DNA of 64,000 bases, from the NCBI GenBank assembly GCA_009929485.1, contig SAAJ01000010.1:20904-84903 (forward strand), given 5' to 3'. The notes under the pieces are model-generated. The model was given only the letters and a program-made list of their open reading frames with translations, was not told where the DNA came from and did no database searches. Origin of the DNA: Negativicutes bacterium (GTDB lineage: Bacteria; Bacillota; Negativicutes; Anaeromusales; Anaeromusaceae). Shown piece by piece: positions 9,247 through 16,765 of the stretch (positions within the stretch are counted from its first letter, which is position 1; every line of letters begins with the position of its first letter). Position numbers and translations under genes: made by a program.

Positions 9247-9624
9247 ATGTATACCGAAAAAGTAATGGATCATTTCAGCAATCCCCGCAATGTTGGTGAA
9301 ATTCCTGATGCCAATGGAATCGGCGAAGTTGGCAACGCCAAATGCGGCGATATTATGCGCATTTACTTGAAAGTCAAAGACAATGTGATCGAAGATGTGA
9401 AATTTAAAACCTTCGGCTGCGGCGCCGCTATCGCTACGAGCAGCATGGTCACGGAAATGGTTATCGGCAAAACGCTGGAAGACGCCTTGGAGATTTCCAA
9501 TCAGGCAGTAGCGGAAGCTTTGGGCGGCTTGCCGCCGGCTAAAATGCACTGCTCCAATCTGGCAGCCGATGCTCTGCACGAAGCCATTAAGGATTATATG
9601 AGCAAGCAGCCCAAGGAAGCTTAA
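9247..9624 (+). CDS. iscU: IscU/NifU-type Fe-S scaffold
   Basis: 125 residues, the size of a stand-alone scaffold. The three cluster-ligand cysteines are Cys33 (AKCGD), Cys58 (FGCGA) and Cys102 (MHCSN), with the conserved Asp35. It receives sulphur from IscS and assembles [2Fe-2S]/[4Fe-4S] clusters. The LPPxK motif for HscA binding reads LPPAK at 95-99; no hscA/hscB or fdx follows, so the operon is the short clostridial-style version. RBS AAAGGAGA 6-8 bases before ATG. Confidence 0.95.
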   Translation: MYTEKVMDHFSNPRNVGEIPDANGIGEVGNAKCGDIMRIYLKVKDNVIEDVKFKTFGCGAAIATSSMVTEMVIGKTLEDALEISNQAVAEALGGLPPAKMHCSNLAADALHEAIKDYMSKQPKEA

Positions 9625-10722
9625 GTGCTTAACGCAAAGACAAAAGTGGTTGTCGCCATGAGCGGCGGTGTGGATAGTTCCCTCACCGCCGCCCTTTTAG
9701 TGCAGGAAGGGTACGAAGTGATTGGCGTCACCATGCAATTATGGACAGAGGATGTTCCTGTTGATGATCCCAATCATCGCGGCTGCTGTTCTTTATCCGA
9801 AGTGGAAGATGCGCGTCGCGTCGCGCAGACTCTGGGAATTCCGCATTATGTGATGAACTTCCGCGACGATTTTCATCATCTGGTAGTAGAGTATTTTATC
9901 CGCGAATACACTGCTGGACGCACGCCTAATCCCTGCATTGCCTGCAATCGCCATATCAAGTTTGAGCGCCTTTTGACCAAGGCGGCAGCCTTGGGGGCTG
10001 ATTATGTGGCTACCGGCCATTACGCGCGCGTTATAAAAGACGAGCAATCTGGACGGGTGCTGTTGTGCAAGGGCGTGGATACTACCAAAGATCAGTCGTA
10101 TGTGTTGTATCATTTAAATCAACAGACACTGCAGAAGTTTTTATTTCCTCTGGGCGGCATGGAAAAAACAAAAACAAGGGAATTGGCGCGGCAGTTTAAT
10201 CTGGTAGTGGCGAACAAACCGGAAAGCCAGGAAATCTGCTTTATTCCTGATGACGATTACAAGCGCTTTTTGCGCGAACATGCGCCGCAGTCGCTGAGGC
10301 CCGGAGATATCGTAACCCAAGACGGGCAAGTTTTGGGCCGCCATGAGGGACTGCCGTTTTATACGATCGGCCAGCGCAAAGGGCTGGGTATCGCTGCGGC
10401 GCATCCTTTGTATGTCGTGGAAATAGATGCGGCCCATAATCGTGTGGTCGTTGGACCACCCGAAGCAGTATACGCTTCGGAACTGCTTGCAGATGACTTA
10501 AACTGGATTGCCATAGACGGCCTTGAAAAGCCACTGCAGGTACATGCAAAAATTCGCTATGCCGCACATGAAGCGCCGGCGATGGTTTTTCCGGAAGCCA
10601 ACGGCATGGTGCGGGTGAAATTTGAACAACCGCAGCGAGCGATTACCCCGGGGCAGTCTGTTGTTTTTTACCATGGTGAAAAAGTGGTTGGCGGCGGTGT
10701 CATCCACAAAGCCTGTTTGTAA
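9625..10722 (+). CDS. mnmA: tRNA-specific 2-thiouridylase MnmA
   Basis: 365 residues. The N-type ATP pyrophosphatase P-loop SGGVDSS is at residues 13-19, the catalytic cysteine Cys104 in TPNPCIACN and the second, Cys205, in ESQEICFIPD. It thiolates U34 of tRNAs for Glu, Gln and Lys using IscS-derived sulphur. The GTG start directly abuts the iscU stop, giving tight translational coupling and explaining its place in the isc operon. A later gene in this window (29167-29733) probably makes the 5-substituent methylation of the same wobble base. Confidence 0.96.
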   Translation: MLNAKTKVVVAMSGGVDSSLTAALLVQEGYEVIGVTMQLWTEDVPVDDPNHRGCCSLSEVEDARRVAQTLGIPHYVMNFRDDFHHLVVEYFIREYTAGRTPNPCIACNRHIKFERLLTKAAALGADYVATGHYARVIKDEQSGRVLLCKGVDTTKDQSYVLYHLNQQTLQKFLFPLGGMEKTKTRELARQFNLVVANKPESQEICFIPDDDYKRFLREHAPQSLRPGDIVTQDGQVLGRHEGLPFYTIGQRKGLGIAAAHPLYVVEIDAAHNRVVVGPPEAVYASELLADDLNWIAIDGLEKPLQVHAKIRYAAHEAPAMVFPEANGMVRVKFEQPQRAITPGQSVVFYHGEKVVGGGVIHKACL

Positions 10723-10745
10723 AGGAAGCATACGAAGTAAATTGA

Positions 10746-10777
10746 ACAGGAGTAAAAGGAGTAGATGGAGGATACGC
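10746..10777 (+). repeat. GGAGTA-type purine-rich repeat, copy 2
   Basis: ACAGGAGTAAAAGGAGTAG followed by ATGGAGGATACGC, 24 bases after the mnmA stop. Nearly identical to the minus-strand copy at 29857-29886. Confidence 0.7.
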
Positions 10778-10836
10778 AAGAGAAGAACGGGGCAACGGTT
10801 TTGAACAGAAATAGGGATGGTGCGGTTAGACTGCAC

Positions 10837-11016
10837 CGGCGGCAATGATTGTATTTGAGACTTTTATTGGAGCAAGCCGGTCCGAAGGACGAAAAAGCTG
10901 GCTAAGACGGATTACAGTTTCGCTTGTTTGAGCACAGCGAGTTAAGAAACTGCCGACTTAGTCAGTTTTTTTGAGGCGCGCGCAAATCGTGTCTCAAATG
11001 CAATTATGCCGCTCCG
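10837..11016 (+). repeat. ~180-bp palindromic element, copy A
   Basis: The 400-base gap before alaS holds an imperfect palindrome with outer arms containing ATTTGAGAC (10853-10861) and GTCTCAAAT (10991-10999). Inside are nested stems CTAAG.CGG / CCG.CTTAG and AGTTTC / GAAACT around a loop with TGAGCACAGCGAGTT. A diverged copy is at 57679-57858 on the other strand, where the same stems are kept by different base pairs. Both copies lie upstream of a gene in the same relative orientation, but here a full promoter follows the element, so it need not be part of the alaS transcript. No coding potential was seen. Confidence 0.75.
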
Positions 11017-11050
11017 CAATAATCAAGAGGCTGACGGGCTGACCTTCCCT

Positions 11051-11079
11051 TTGACACGTCCTGGCTGGTCGGGTATAAT
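11051..11079 (+). promoter_or_regulatory. Consensus sigma-A promoter of alaS
   Basis: TTGACA at 11051-11056, spacer of exactly 17 bases, TATAAT at 11074-11079. It is the best promoter match noticed in the window. Confidence 0.9.
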
Positions 11080-11121
11080 TTTTAAGAATAAGCCATCTGT
11101 AATGAGCGGAGGATGAAGTAC

Positions 11122-13734
11122 GTGAAATCTATGACAGGTAATGAAATTCGCACACGCTTTCTGGAGTTTTTTAAATCAAAAGAGCATTTGGTAATGCCCA
11201 GTGCTCCCTTGATTCCTCATGATGATCCTACGTTGTTGCTAGTCGGAGCCGGCATGGCGCCCTTTAAGCCGTTTTTTACCGGCAAGATCAAGCCCCCCCA
11301 TACGCGCATCACCAGCAGCCAAAAATGCGTCCGTACCGGCGATATTGAAAATGTAGGCCGTACCGCGCGGCACCAGACCTTTTTTGAAATGTTGGGCAAT
11401 TTTTCCTTTGGCGATTATTTTAAACGGGAAGCCATTGTTTGGGCTTGGGAATTTTTAACCAAAGAATTGGAACTTCCTGCTGATCGTCTGTGGATTACCA
11501 TCTATACGGAAGACAATGAAGCCTATGACATCTGGCATGATGAAATCGGCATTGATCCAGAGCGCATTGTGCGCATGGCTGATAATTTTTGGGAAATCGG
11601 CCCTGGCCCCTGCGGCCCTTGTTCGGAAATACATATCGATTTAGGGGAAGAGCGCGGCTGTGGTCCTGAGTGCAAGCTAGGCTGCGACTGCGATCGGTTT
11701 TTGGAAATCTGGAACCTCGTTTTCACGCAGTATGACCGGGATGACGAAGGAAATTACCATCCTTTGGCTAAGAAAAACATTGATACTGGCGCCGGCCTGG
11801 AACGGTTGGCTTCGGTGCTCCAGGGCAAGCCTTCCAATTTTGAGACGGATTTGCTGTTTCCTTTGATTGCGCATATGTCAGCCTTGTCTGGCGTCGCCTA
11901 CGGCGTTGATAAAAAGAATGACATTTCGCTCAAAGTCATCGCCGACCATGCGCGCAGCATGGTCGTCATGATCAATGACGGCGTATTGCCGTCTAACGAA
12001 GGCCGCGGCTATGTGCTGCGCCGAATTTTGCGTCGCGCCTTGCGTCACGGACGCTTGTTGGGCGTAAAGAAAGCCTTTTTGGCCGACTGCGTGGACGTAG
12101 CTGCAAATATTTTCAACACGGCCTATCCGGAGCTGTTGGAAAAAGCAGACTACATCCGCAAGGTAGTAAGCCAAGAAGAAAGTCGCTTTCAGACTACATT
12201 GGTTACTGGCGAAGAACTTTTATCGCAAGAAGTGGCTTCCTTGCGTACTAAAGGGGAAAATCAACTGCCGGGTGAAACGGCTTTCCGTTTGTATGATACC
12301 TATGGTTTCCCTTGGGAACTTACGGAAGAAATGTTGTTTGACGAAGGTATGACCCTCGACAAAGCCGGTTTTGATGCTGCCATGGAAGAGCAGCGCTTGC
12401 GCGCCCGCGCCGCGCGTCATGAAAACGAGCGTACTTTTGTGTTGGAACTGACAGGTCTGCAAACCGATGGCCTGCGTATAGACGCTGCAGCGCAGCAAGG
12501 ACGCATTTTGCGTATCTGGAAAGAAGGCGTTGTGGTTGAGGAAGCCGGCGATGGCGAAGAAGTCGCTGTGCTTTTGGATGTCACTCCTTTTTACGCGGAA
12601 GGCGGCGGCCAGATCGGCGACAGCGGCCGTTTGGAAACAGCCCTGGGCAAAATGGAAGTGCAAAGCGCCAAAAAATTGGCTAACGGTGCAATTTATCACC
12701 AAGGATTTGTGCAAGAAGGCATGCTGCGGACCGGTGAAACCGTGGAAATACGCCTAGATGCAGCGAAACACCAAGATGTTGCCCGCAACCATACGGCAAC
12801 CCATTTATTGCATCATGCGCTGCGCAAGGTTCTAGGGGAGCATGTGCATCAGGCAGGCTCTTTGGTAGAAGCGGATCGCCTGCGTTTTGACTTTGCGCAT
12901 TTTGCGGCGGTTACGTCGGAAGAACTGGCAGCCGTAGAAGCCCTTGTTAATGAAGCCATCTTGGAAAACCGCGCTGTCTCTTGCTTGGAGACAAGTCAAG
13001 AGATCGCCAAAGACATGGGCGCCATGGCTTTGTTTGGTGAAAAATATGGCGACGTGGTTCGGGTAGTTGTTATTGACGAGGTCAGTAAAGAACTTTGCGG
13101 CGGCAGCCATGTAAACAATACCTCGGAAATCTCCCTGTTCCAAATCGTCGGCGAAGCCAGCACGGGCGCCGGCGTACGCCGCATTGAAGCGGTGACGGGG
13201 CGTGCAGCTTATGCGCGCATGCAACAGCAGCGCTCCTTGCTGTTAGAAACAGCAGCTATTTTGAAAACCCAAGCGCCTGAAGAAGTTCCCGCCCGCGCCG
13301 CCCAGTTGCAGCAGGAACTTAAAGCGCTTGAAACCGTAATAGCCGACAAGGAAGCTCAGGCAGCGCAGACGCAGCTTCAGGCGCTGCAACCGGAAATGAT
13401 CGGCGAGGTAGAAGCCGTGATTGCCCAAGTGGAAGTTCCAAACCAGGAATTATTGCGCTCCTTAGCCGACCAATTGCGGGATCGCATGAAAAAAGGCGTT
13501 GTGCTCTTAGCCAGCGTACAAGAAGACAAAGTCAGCTTGGTGGCGATGGCGACCAAAGAAGCGGTGGCCGCTAAAGCGCATGCAGGCAATTTAGTGAAGG
13601 AAGTAGCCAAAATCGTTGGCGGCGGCGGCGGCGGCCGGCCGGATATGGCGCAAGCTGGCGGCAAGGATCCGGCTAAACTGGCTGAAGCGCTTTTAAAAGC
13701 CAAAGAAACGCTGCGCCAGCAGCTGGGTCTCTAA
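11122..13734 (+). CDS. alaS: Alanyl-tRNA synthetase
   Basis: 870 residues, family length. Domains in order: class II catalytic core (TGNEIRTRFLEFFKSKEH to about 440), editing domain with zinc motif HTATH (His557, His561) completed by CGGSH (Cys659, His663), and the C-terminal coiled-coil/DHHA1 region ending in the glycine-rich GGGGGGRPDMAQAGG typical of AlaRS. It charges tRNA-Ala and clears mischarged Ser/Gly. GGAGG at 11108-11112 favours GTG at 11122 (9-base spacing); the ATG at 11113 abuts the Shine-Dalgarno and ATG at 11131 is also possible. Transcribed from its own strong promoter. Confidence 0.96.
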   Translation: MKSMTGNEIRTRFLEFFKSKEHLVMPSAPLIPHDDPTLLLVGAGMAPFKPFFTGKIKPPHTRITSSQKCVRTGDIENVGRTARHQTFFEMLGNFSFGDYFKREAIVWAWEFLTKELELPADRLWITIYTEDNEAYDIWHDEIGIDPERIVRMADNFWEIGPGPCGPCSEIHIDLGEERGCGPECKLGCDCDRFLEIWNLVFTQYDRDDEGNYHPLAKKNIDTGAGLERLASVLQGKPSNFETDLLFPLIAHMSALSGVAYGVDKKNDISLKVIADHARSMVVMINDGVLPSNEGRGYVLRRILRRALRHGRLLGVKKAFLADCVDVAANIFNTAYPELLEKADYIRKVVSQEESRFQTTLVTGEELLSQEVASLRTKGENQLPGETAFRLYDTYGFPWELTEEMLFDEGMTLDKAGFDAAMEEQRLRARAARHENERTFVLELTGLQTDGLRIDAAAQQGRILRIWKEGVVVEEAGDGEEVAVLLDVTPFYAEGGGQIGDSGRLETALGKMEVQSAKKLANGAIYHQGFVQEGMLRTGETVEIRLDAAKHQDVARNHTATHLLHHALRKVLGEHVHQAGSLVEADRLRFDFAHFAAVTSEELAAVEALVNEAILENRAVSCLETSQEIAKDMGAMALFGEKYGDVVRVVVIDEVSKELCGGSHVNNTSEISLFQIVGEASTGAGVRRIEAVTGRAAYARMQQQRSLLLETAAILKTQAPEEVPARAAQLQQELKALETVIADKEAQAAQTQLQALQPEMIGEVEAVIAQVEVPNQELLRSLADQLRDRMKKGVVLLASVQEDKVSLVAMATKEAVAAKAHAGNLVKEVAKIVGGGGGGRPDMAQAGGKDPAKLAEALLKAKETLRQQLGL

Positions 13735-13871
13735 AGGCCTAGGTAAAAAACTAATTCCTGAAAAAGATAGCAGGGAATGGCAATGGATCGTCGAATAGAA
13801 TTATTATATTAAGTTTAAGGGGCTCGCTGATTACAAGCAGCTCCCTAACGGCGCGAAAGGAGGATGGAACG

Positions 13872-14144
13872 ATGTCGGATCATGAGCAGAATGTATCGCA
13901 GGATACGATGATGTTTCGCGCTGGCAGCGAAGGAAATCATGTTGCCGCCCTCACCATTGCTACCGTCTGTCAGGCCTTGAAGGAAAAGGGGTACAATCCT
14001 ATCAATCAACTGGTGGGGTATCTTTTATCTGGAGATCCTACCTATATCACCAGTCATCGCAACGCTCGCGCCTTAATTCGCAAATTGGAGCGAGATGAAA
14101 TTTTGGAAGAATTGGTCCGGGCCTATGTGAAGGAAATTCAATAG
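13872..14144 (+). CDS. ireB: IreB-family regulatory phosphoprotein (UPF0297)
   Basis: 90 residues. The whole protein matches the small IreB/YrzL family ([40 protein letters not shown]). In Enterococcus, IreB is a substrate of the Ser/Thr kinase IreK and affects cephalosporin tolerance; the role here is inferred from family only. The N-terminal Thr-rich stretch (SQDTMMF) is where phosphorylation occurs in homologues. RBS AAAGGAGGA. Order alaS-ireB-ruvX-DUF1292-mltG is the usual Firmicute arrangement, although here a terminator (14157-14197) separates ireB from ruvX. Confidence 0.93.
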   Translation: MSDHEQNVSQDTMMFRAGSEGNHVAALTIATVCQALKEKGYNPINQLVGYLLSGDPTYITSHRNARALIRKLERDEILEELVRAYVKEIQ

Positions 14145-14156
14145 TCAGTATCAAGG

Positions 14157-14197
14157 GGCAGGGAGCATGCAAAGTGCGTGGCTCCCTGCCGCTTTTT
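14157..14197 (+). terminator. Terminator between ireB and ruvX
   Basis: Perfect 10-bp stem GGCAGGGAGC / GCTCCCTGCC, 14-base loop, then TTTTT. It probably attenuates rather than isolates ruvX, since no clear promoter lies between it and ruvX. Confidence 0.85.
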
Positions 14198-14213
14198 AGG
14201 AGGAAGATGTGTT

Positions 14214-14636
14214 GTGCGCAGTATGGGCTTGGATGTAGGAGATAGAACCATAGGCATAGCGGTGAGCGATTTATTGGCTCTAACGGCGCAAGGCGTAGAG
14301 GTCATACGGCGTACTTCCCCGCAAGCTGACTTTGCAAGACTGACTGTTTTATGTCAGGAATACGAAGTGGGTACCATTGTTGTGGGTCTGCCCAAAAATA
14401 TGAACGGTACTATAGGCCCCCGCGGCGAGTTAGTCCAGGAATTTGCCGCTCAGCTGCAAGAGCAGCTGCCGGACGTTAAAATTGTTTTTTGGGATGAACG
14501 CCTTTCCACGGTGGCGGCGGAAAAAGCGCTTATTGAGGCGGATGTGCGTCGCAATAAACGGCGTAAAGTGATTGATAAAATGGCGGCCATTATTATCCTG
14601 CAAGGCTGGATGGATCTGCAGAGCCGCAGCGGTTGA
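14214..14636 (+). CDS. ruvX: RuvX/YqgF RNase H-like nuclease (pre-16S rRNA processing)
   Basis: 140 residues. RNase H-fold motifs: MGLDVGDRTIGIAVSD with Asp7, IVVGLPKNMNG, WDERLST and the terminal DKMAA aspartate. The family was called a putative Holliday junction resolvase and is now linked to 5' end maturation of 16S rRNA. AGGAGG at 14198-14203 puts the start at GTG 14214; an upstream extension to 14178 would read through the terminator. Next genes encode a DUF1292 protein and MltG. Confidence 0.92.
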   Translation: MRSMGLDVGDRTIGIAVSDLLALTAQGVEVIRRTSPQADFARLTVLCQEYEVGTIVVGLPKNMNGTIGPRGELVQEFAAQLQEQLPDVKIVFWDERLSTVAAEKALIEADVRRNKRRKVIDKMAAIIILQGWMDLQSRSG

Positions 14637-14661
14637 CAGGCTATGCCGTGTAAGATACAAT
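14633..14661 (+). promoter_or_regulatory. Sigma-A promoter of the DUF1292 gene
   Basis: TTGACA at 14633-14638 (overlapping the ruvX stop), 17-base spacer, TACAAT at 14656-14661. Confidence 0.8.
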
Positions 14662-14694
14662 GGCAATAGCAATAAGAGAAAGAGGTGAGCGCCC

Positions 14695-15024
14695 ATGACA
14701 GATGAAAAATTCAACCCTGAAGAAATGGAAGAAGATGAGGATGTTGTTGTTGTCATGACCGATGAGGAAGGCAACGAATTTTACTACCGCGAAGAATTAA
14801 TCGTGGAAGTCGGCGAAAAGCGCTTTGCTGTTCTGGCACCGATTAAAGTGGATGAAGAAGGCGGCTGCACCTGCGAATGCGGTTGTGAAGACGAAGATAC
14901 GGATGTCTTCATCGCACGTATTGATGTGGATGAAAATGGCGAAGATGTCTATACCGATCCAACGGACGAAGAGTTTGACGAAGTTCGCAAAGCTTATGAA
15001 GAACTGGCGGACGACGAAGAGTAG
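14695..15024 (+). CDS. DUF1292 protein with a Cys-rich insertion
   Basis: 109 residues, strongly acidic (many DE runs). The DUF1292 core VVVVMTDEEGNEFYYREELIV (split here across residues 17-37) and FAVLAPIKV are clear. Between residues 53 and 69 it carries a short insertion with Cys58, Cys60, Cys62 and Cys64 in a CxCxCxC pattern flanked by Glu/Asp, which the shorter YrzB-type homologues I know lack. Function unknown for the family. Expressed from its own promoter and closed by a strong terminator, so it is a single-gene unit within the ruvX-mltG block. RBS AGAGGTGAG. Confidence 0.85.
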   Translation: MTDEKFNPEEMEEDEDVVVVMTDEEGNEFYYREELIVEVGEKRFAVLAPIKVDEEGGCTCECGCEDEDTDVFIARIDVDENGEDVYTDPTDEEFDEVRKAYEELADDEE

Positions 15025-15034
15025 AATGCCTGAA

Positions 15035-15061
15035 GCAACCGGAAACGGTTGCTTTTTTTTT
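15035..15061 (+). terminator. Terminator after the DUF1292 gene
   Basis: GCAACCG / CGGTTGC with GAAA tetraloop, then eight or more T. Confidence 0.9.
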
Positions 15062-15078
15062 GTTGCTGTGTGTATAAT
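15049..15078 (+). promoter_or_regulatory. Possible promoter of mltG
   Basis: TATAAT at 15073-15078 is clear; the only -35 candidate is TTGCTT at 15049-15054 (18-base spacer), which lies inside the preceding terminator. Confidence 0.4.
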
Positions 15079-15152
15079 AAAACCCGTGACAGTAAGAAAC
15101 GAATTTAAGACTTTTAAAATAGAATTCTAAAGGCGGAACACGAGGTGTTGGA

Positions 15153-16160
15153 ATGAAGGATCGACTTTGGGAAAAAGGATTTCGGGGCAAAAGTCTCTGG
15201 ATTATTTTGGCGGGCATTACGGTCTTTTTTTTCACCGTGCTTATTAGCGCCTTTTTGGTGCTGCAGTCGCCGCCTTCCAGGACTACTGATGCTGTATTGA
15301 CTGTAAAAGACGGCATGAGCGCCGGTGAGATTGCCAAAGAGCTGGAAAGCCAGAAGGCTATTCGCAGCATTTGGCTGTTTCAAGTATTGGCTAAGTTCAG
15401 CCGTTTAGATCACTCCCTTCAGGCTGGCGAATACGTTTTTGCTCCAGGCATGAGTACGCGAGAGGTAGTGGCGAGACTGGCGGCCGGAGAAACGCGTTAC
15501 GCCAATCTTACCATTCCAGAAGGATATACGGTGCGGCAGATTGCCAAATTGCTGCAAGAGCAAAAACTTGGCAATGGAGACCGGTTTTTGCAGTTAGCCC
15601 GCCTTTCCGGTCCTGCTGCAGGAGAGAGCGTGCAATTTCGAGCGGAAGGCTATTTGTTTCCGGATACTTACCGGATTTCGCCGGGAATGAAAGAGGAAGA
15701 CCTAGTTGCCAAGATGCAGAAGGAATTTGATAAACGCTTCGGCTCTTTGCTGAAAAGCGGCAATGCCAGCGGCCTTGCGCCAACACAGGTTGTCGTGCTT
15801 GCTTCTTTAGTGGAAAAAGAAGCGCAGCGCCCGGAAGAGCAGGCTGTTATTGCCAAGGTGTTTTTGAACCGACTGCAGCAAAACATGCCGCTGCAGTCTT
15901 GCGCTACAATTCAGTACTTACTGGGATATCCCAAAGAAGAATTAAGCTTGCAGGATACGCAAATTCCTTCACCGTATAATACCTATCTAAATCCTGGCCT
16001 GCCGCCAGGGCCGATTGCCAATCCCGGGTTAGGCGCTCTTAAGGCCGCTTTGAATCCAGCCCAGACGGATTACTTGTATTTTGTTGCAGATAAGCAGGGT
16101 AAGCATCATTTCAGTCGGACCTATGAAGAACACTTGGCCGCCATTGAGCAGGTGCGGTAA
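15153..16160 (+). CDS. mltG: Endolytic murein transglycosylase MltG (YceG)
   Basis: 335 residues. One N-terminal membrane anchor (residues about 14-37, LWIILAGITVFFFTVLISAF), a LysM-like region around 50-120, then the YceG catalytic domain with Glu221 in ASLVEKEAQ, matching the catalytic glutamate of E. coli MltG. It cuts nascent peptidoglycan strands at the outer face of the inner membrane and sets glycan chain length. Ends on ATG of the next gene (stop/start overlap), so it is coupled to trmR. Confidence 0.95.
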   Translation: MKDRLWEKGFRGKSLWIILAGITVFFFTVLISAFLVLQSPPSRTTDAVLTVKDGMSAGEIAKELESQKAIRSIWLFQVLAKFSRLDHSLQAGEYVFAPGMSTREVVARLAAGETRYANLTIPEGYTVRQIAKLLQEQKLGNGDRFLQLARLSGPAAGESVQFRAEGYLFPDTYRISPGMKEEDLVAKMQKEFDKRFGSLLKSGNASGLAPTQVVVLASLVEKEAQRPEEQAVIAKVFLNRLQQNMPLQSCATIQYLLGYPKEELSLQDTQIPSPYNTYLNPGLPPGPIANPGLGALKAALNPAQTDYLYFVADKQGKHHFSRTYEEHLAAIEQVR

Positions 16161-16765
16161 TGAATGAATTGTTACTTGAAATGAGAACCTTTGCAGATCA
16201 ACAAGGCGTTCCAGTGCTTCGCCAAGAAGCGGAACGCCTCTTGCGTTTATTGATGGAACGCTATCAGCCGCTGCGTATTCTGGAAATTGGTACGGCTATT
16301 GGCTATTCGGCGCTGCTGATGGCGCAGTTAGTTCCAAACTGCCGCATTCTCACTTTGGAAAAAGACGAAGAACGCATTCGCGATGCCCAGCGCTTTTGGC
16401 AGCGCGAGCCTGGCATCAGTGAACGTATCCGCCTTTGGGAAGGCGATGCAGCTGAACGGTTAAGCGCTTTGAACGAAACGTTTGATTTTGTTTTTATTGA
16501 CGCTGCCAAAGGGCATTACCTAAGCTATTTGCAACAAGTACTGCCGTATTTGCGTCAGGGCAGCGTTATTTTAGCTGACGATGTGTTGTTTTACGGCCAA
16601 GTATATGGTCCCTGTCCCCGTCGTATGCGCACCATCGCCAAGCGCATGCGACAGTATTTAGAGTTTGTACAAAATACGGACCAATTCCAGACTACTCTTT
16701 ATCCGGAAGGCGACGGTCTGGCGGTCTCGATTTATAAAGGAGCAGAAACTAATGAAATTACCTGA
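16160..16765 (+). CDS. trmR: TrmR-type tRNA 5-hydroxyuridine O-methyltransferase
   Basis: 201 residues. Class I SAM methyltransferase of the YrrM/catechol-OMT-like family: SAM motif LEIGTAIGYS at 41-50, acidic LEKDEE, and the metal/catalytic FIDAAKGHY near 112-120. In B. subtilis YrrM (TrmR) methylates 5-hydroxyuridine at wobble U34 to 5-methoxyuridine. The next gene encodes a U32 protein of the type that makes the 5-hydroxyuridine, which supports the assignment over a small-molecule O-methyltransferase. Starts on the last base of the mltG stop codon. Confidence 0.85.
   Translation: MNELLLEMRTFADQQGVPVLRQEAERLLRLLMERYQPLRILEIGTAIGYSALLMAQLVPNCRILTLEKDEERIRDAQRFWQREPGISERIRLWEGDAAERLSALNETFDFVFIDAAKGHYLSYLQQVLPYLRQGSVILADDVLFYGQVYGPCPRRMRTIAKRMRQYLEFVQNTDQFQTTLYPEGDGLAVSIYKGAETNEIT

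Noticed and set aside
10800..10850. T-box-like signal before alaS (AGGGATGGTGCGG)
   Set aside because: It resembles the AGGGTGG.ACCGCG antiterminator only in part, lacks a Stem I and has no terminator directly after it. The GGTGC/GCACC hairpin is a simpler reading, and it lies upstream of the alaS promoter.
10850..11001. Known riboswitch classes (guanidine/ykkC, c-di-GMP, preQ1) for the element before alaS
   Set aside because: Short matches such as GGTCCGAAGGAC are not accompanied by the conserved cores of these classes. The two-copy palindrome explains the structure better.
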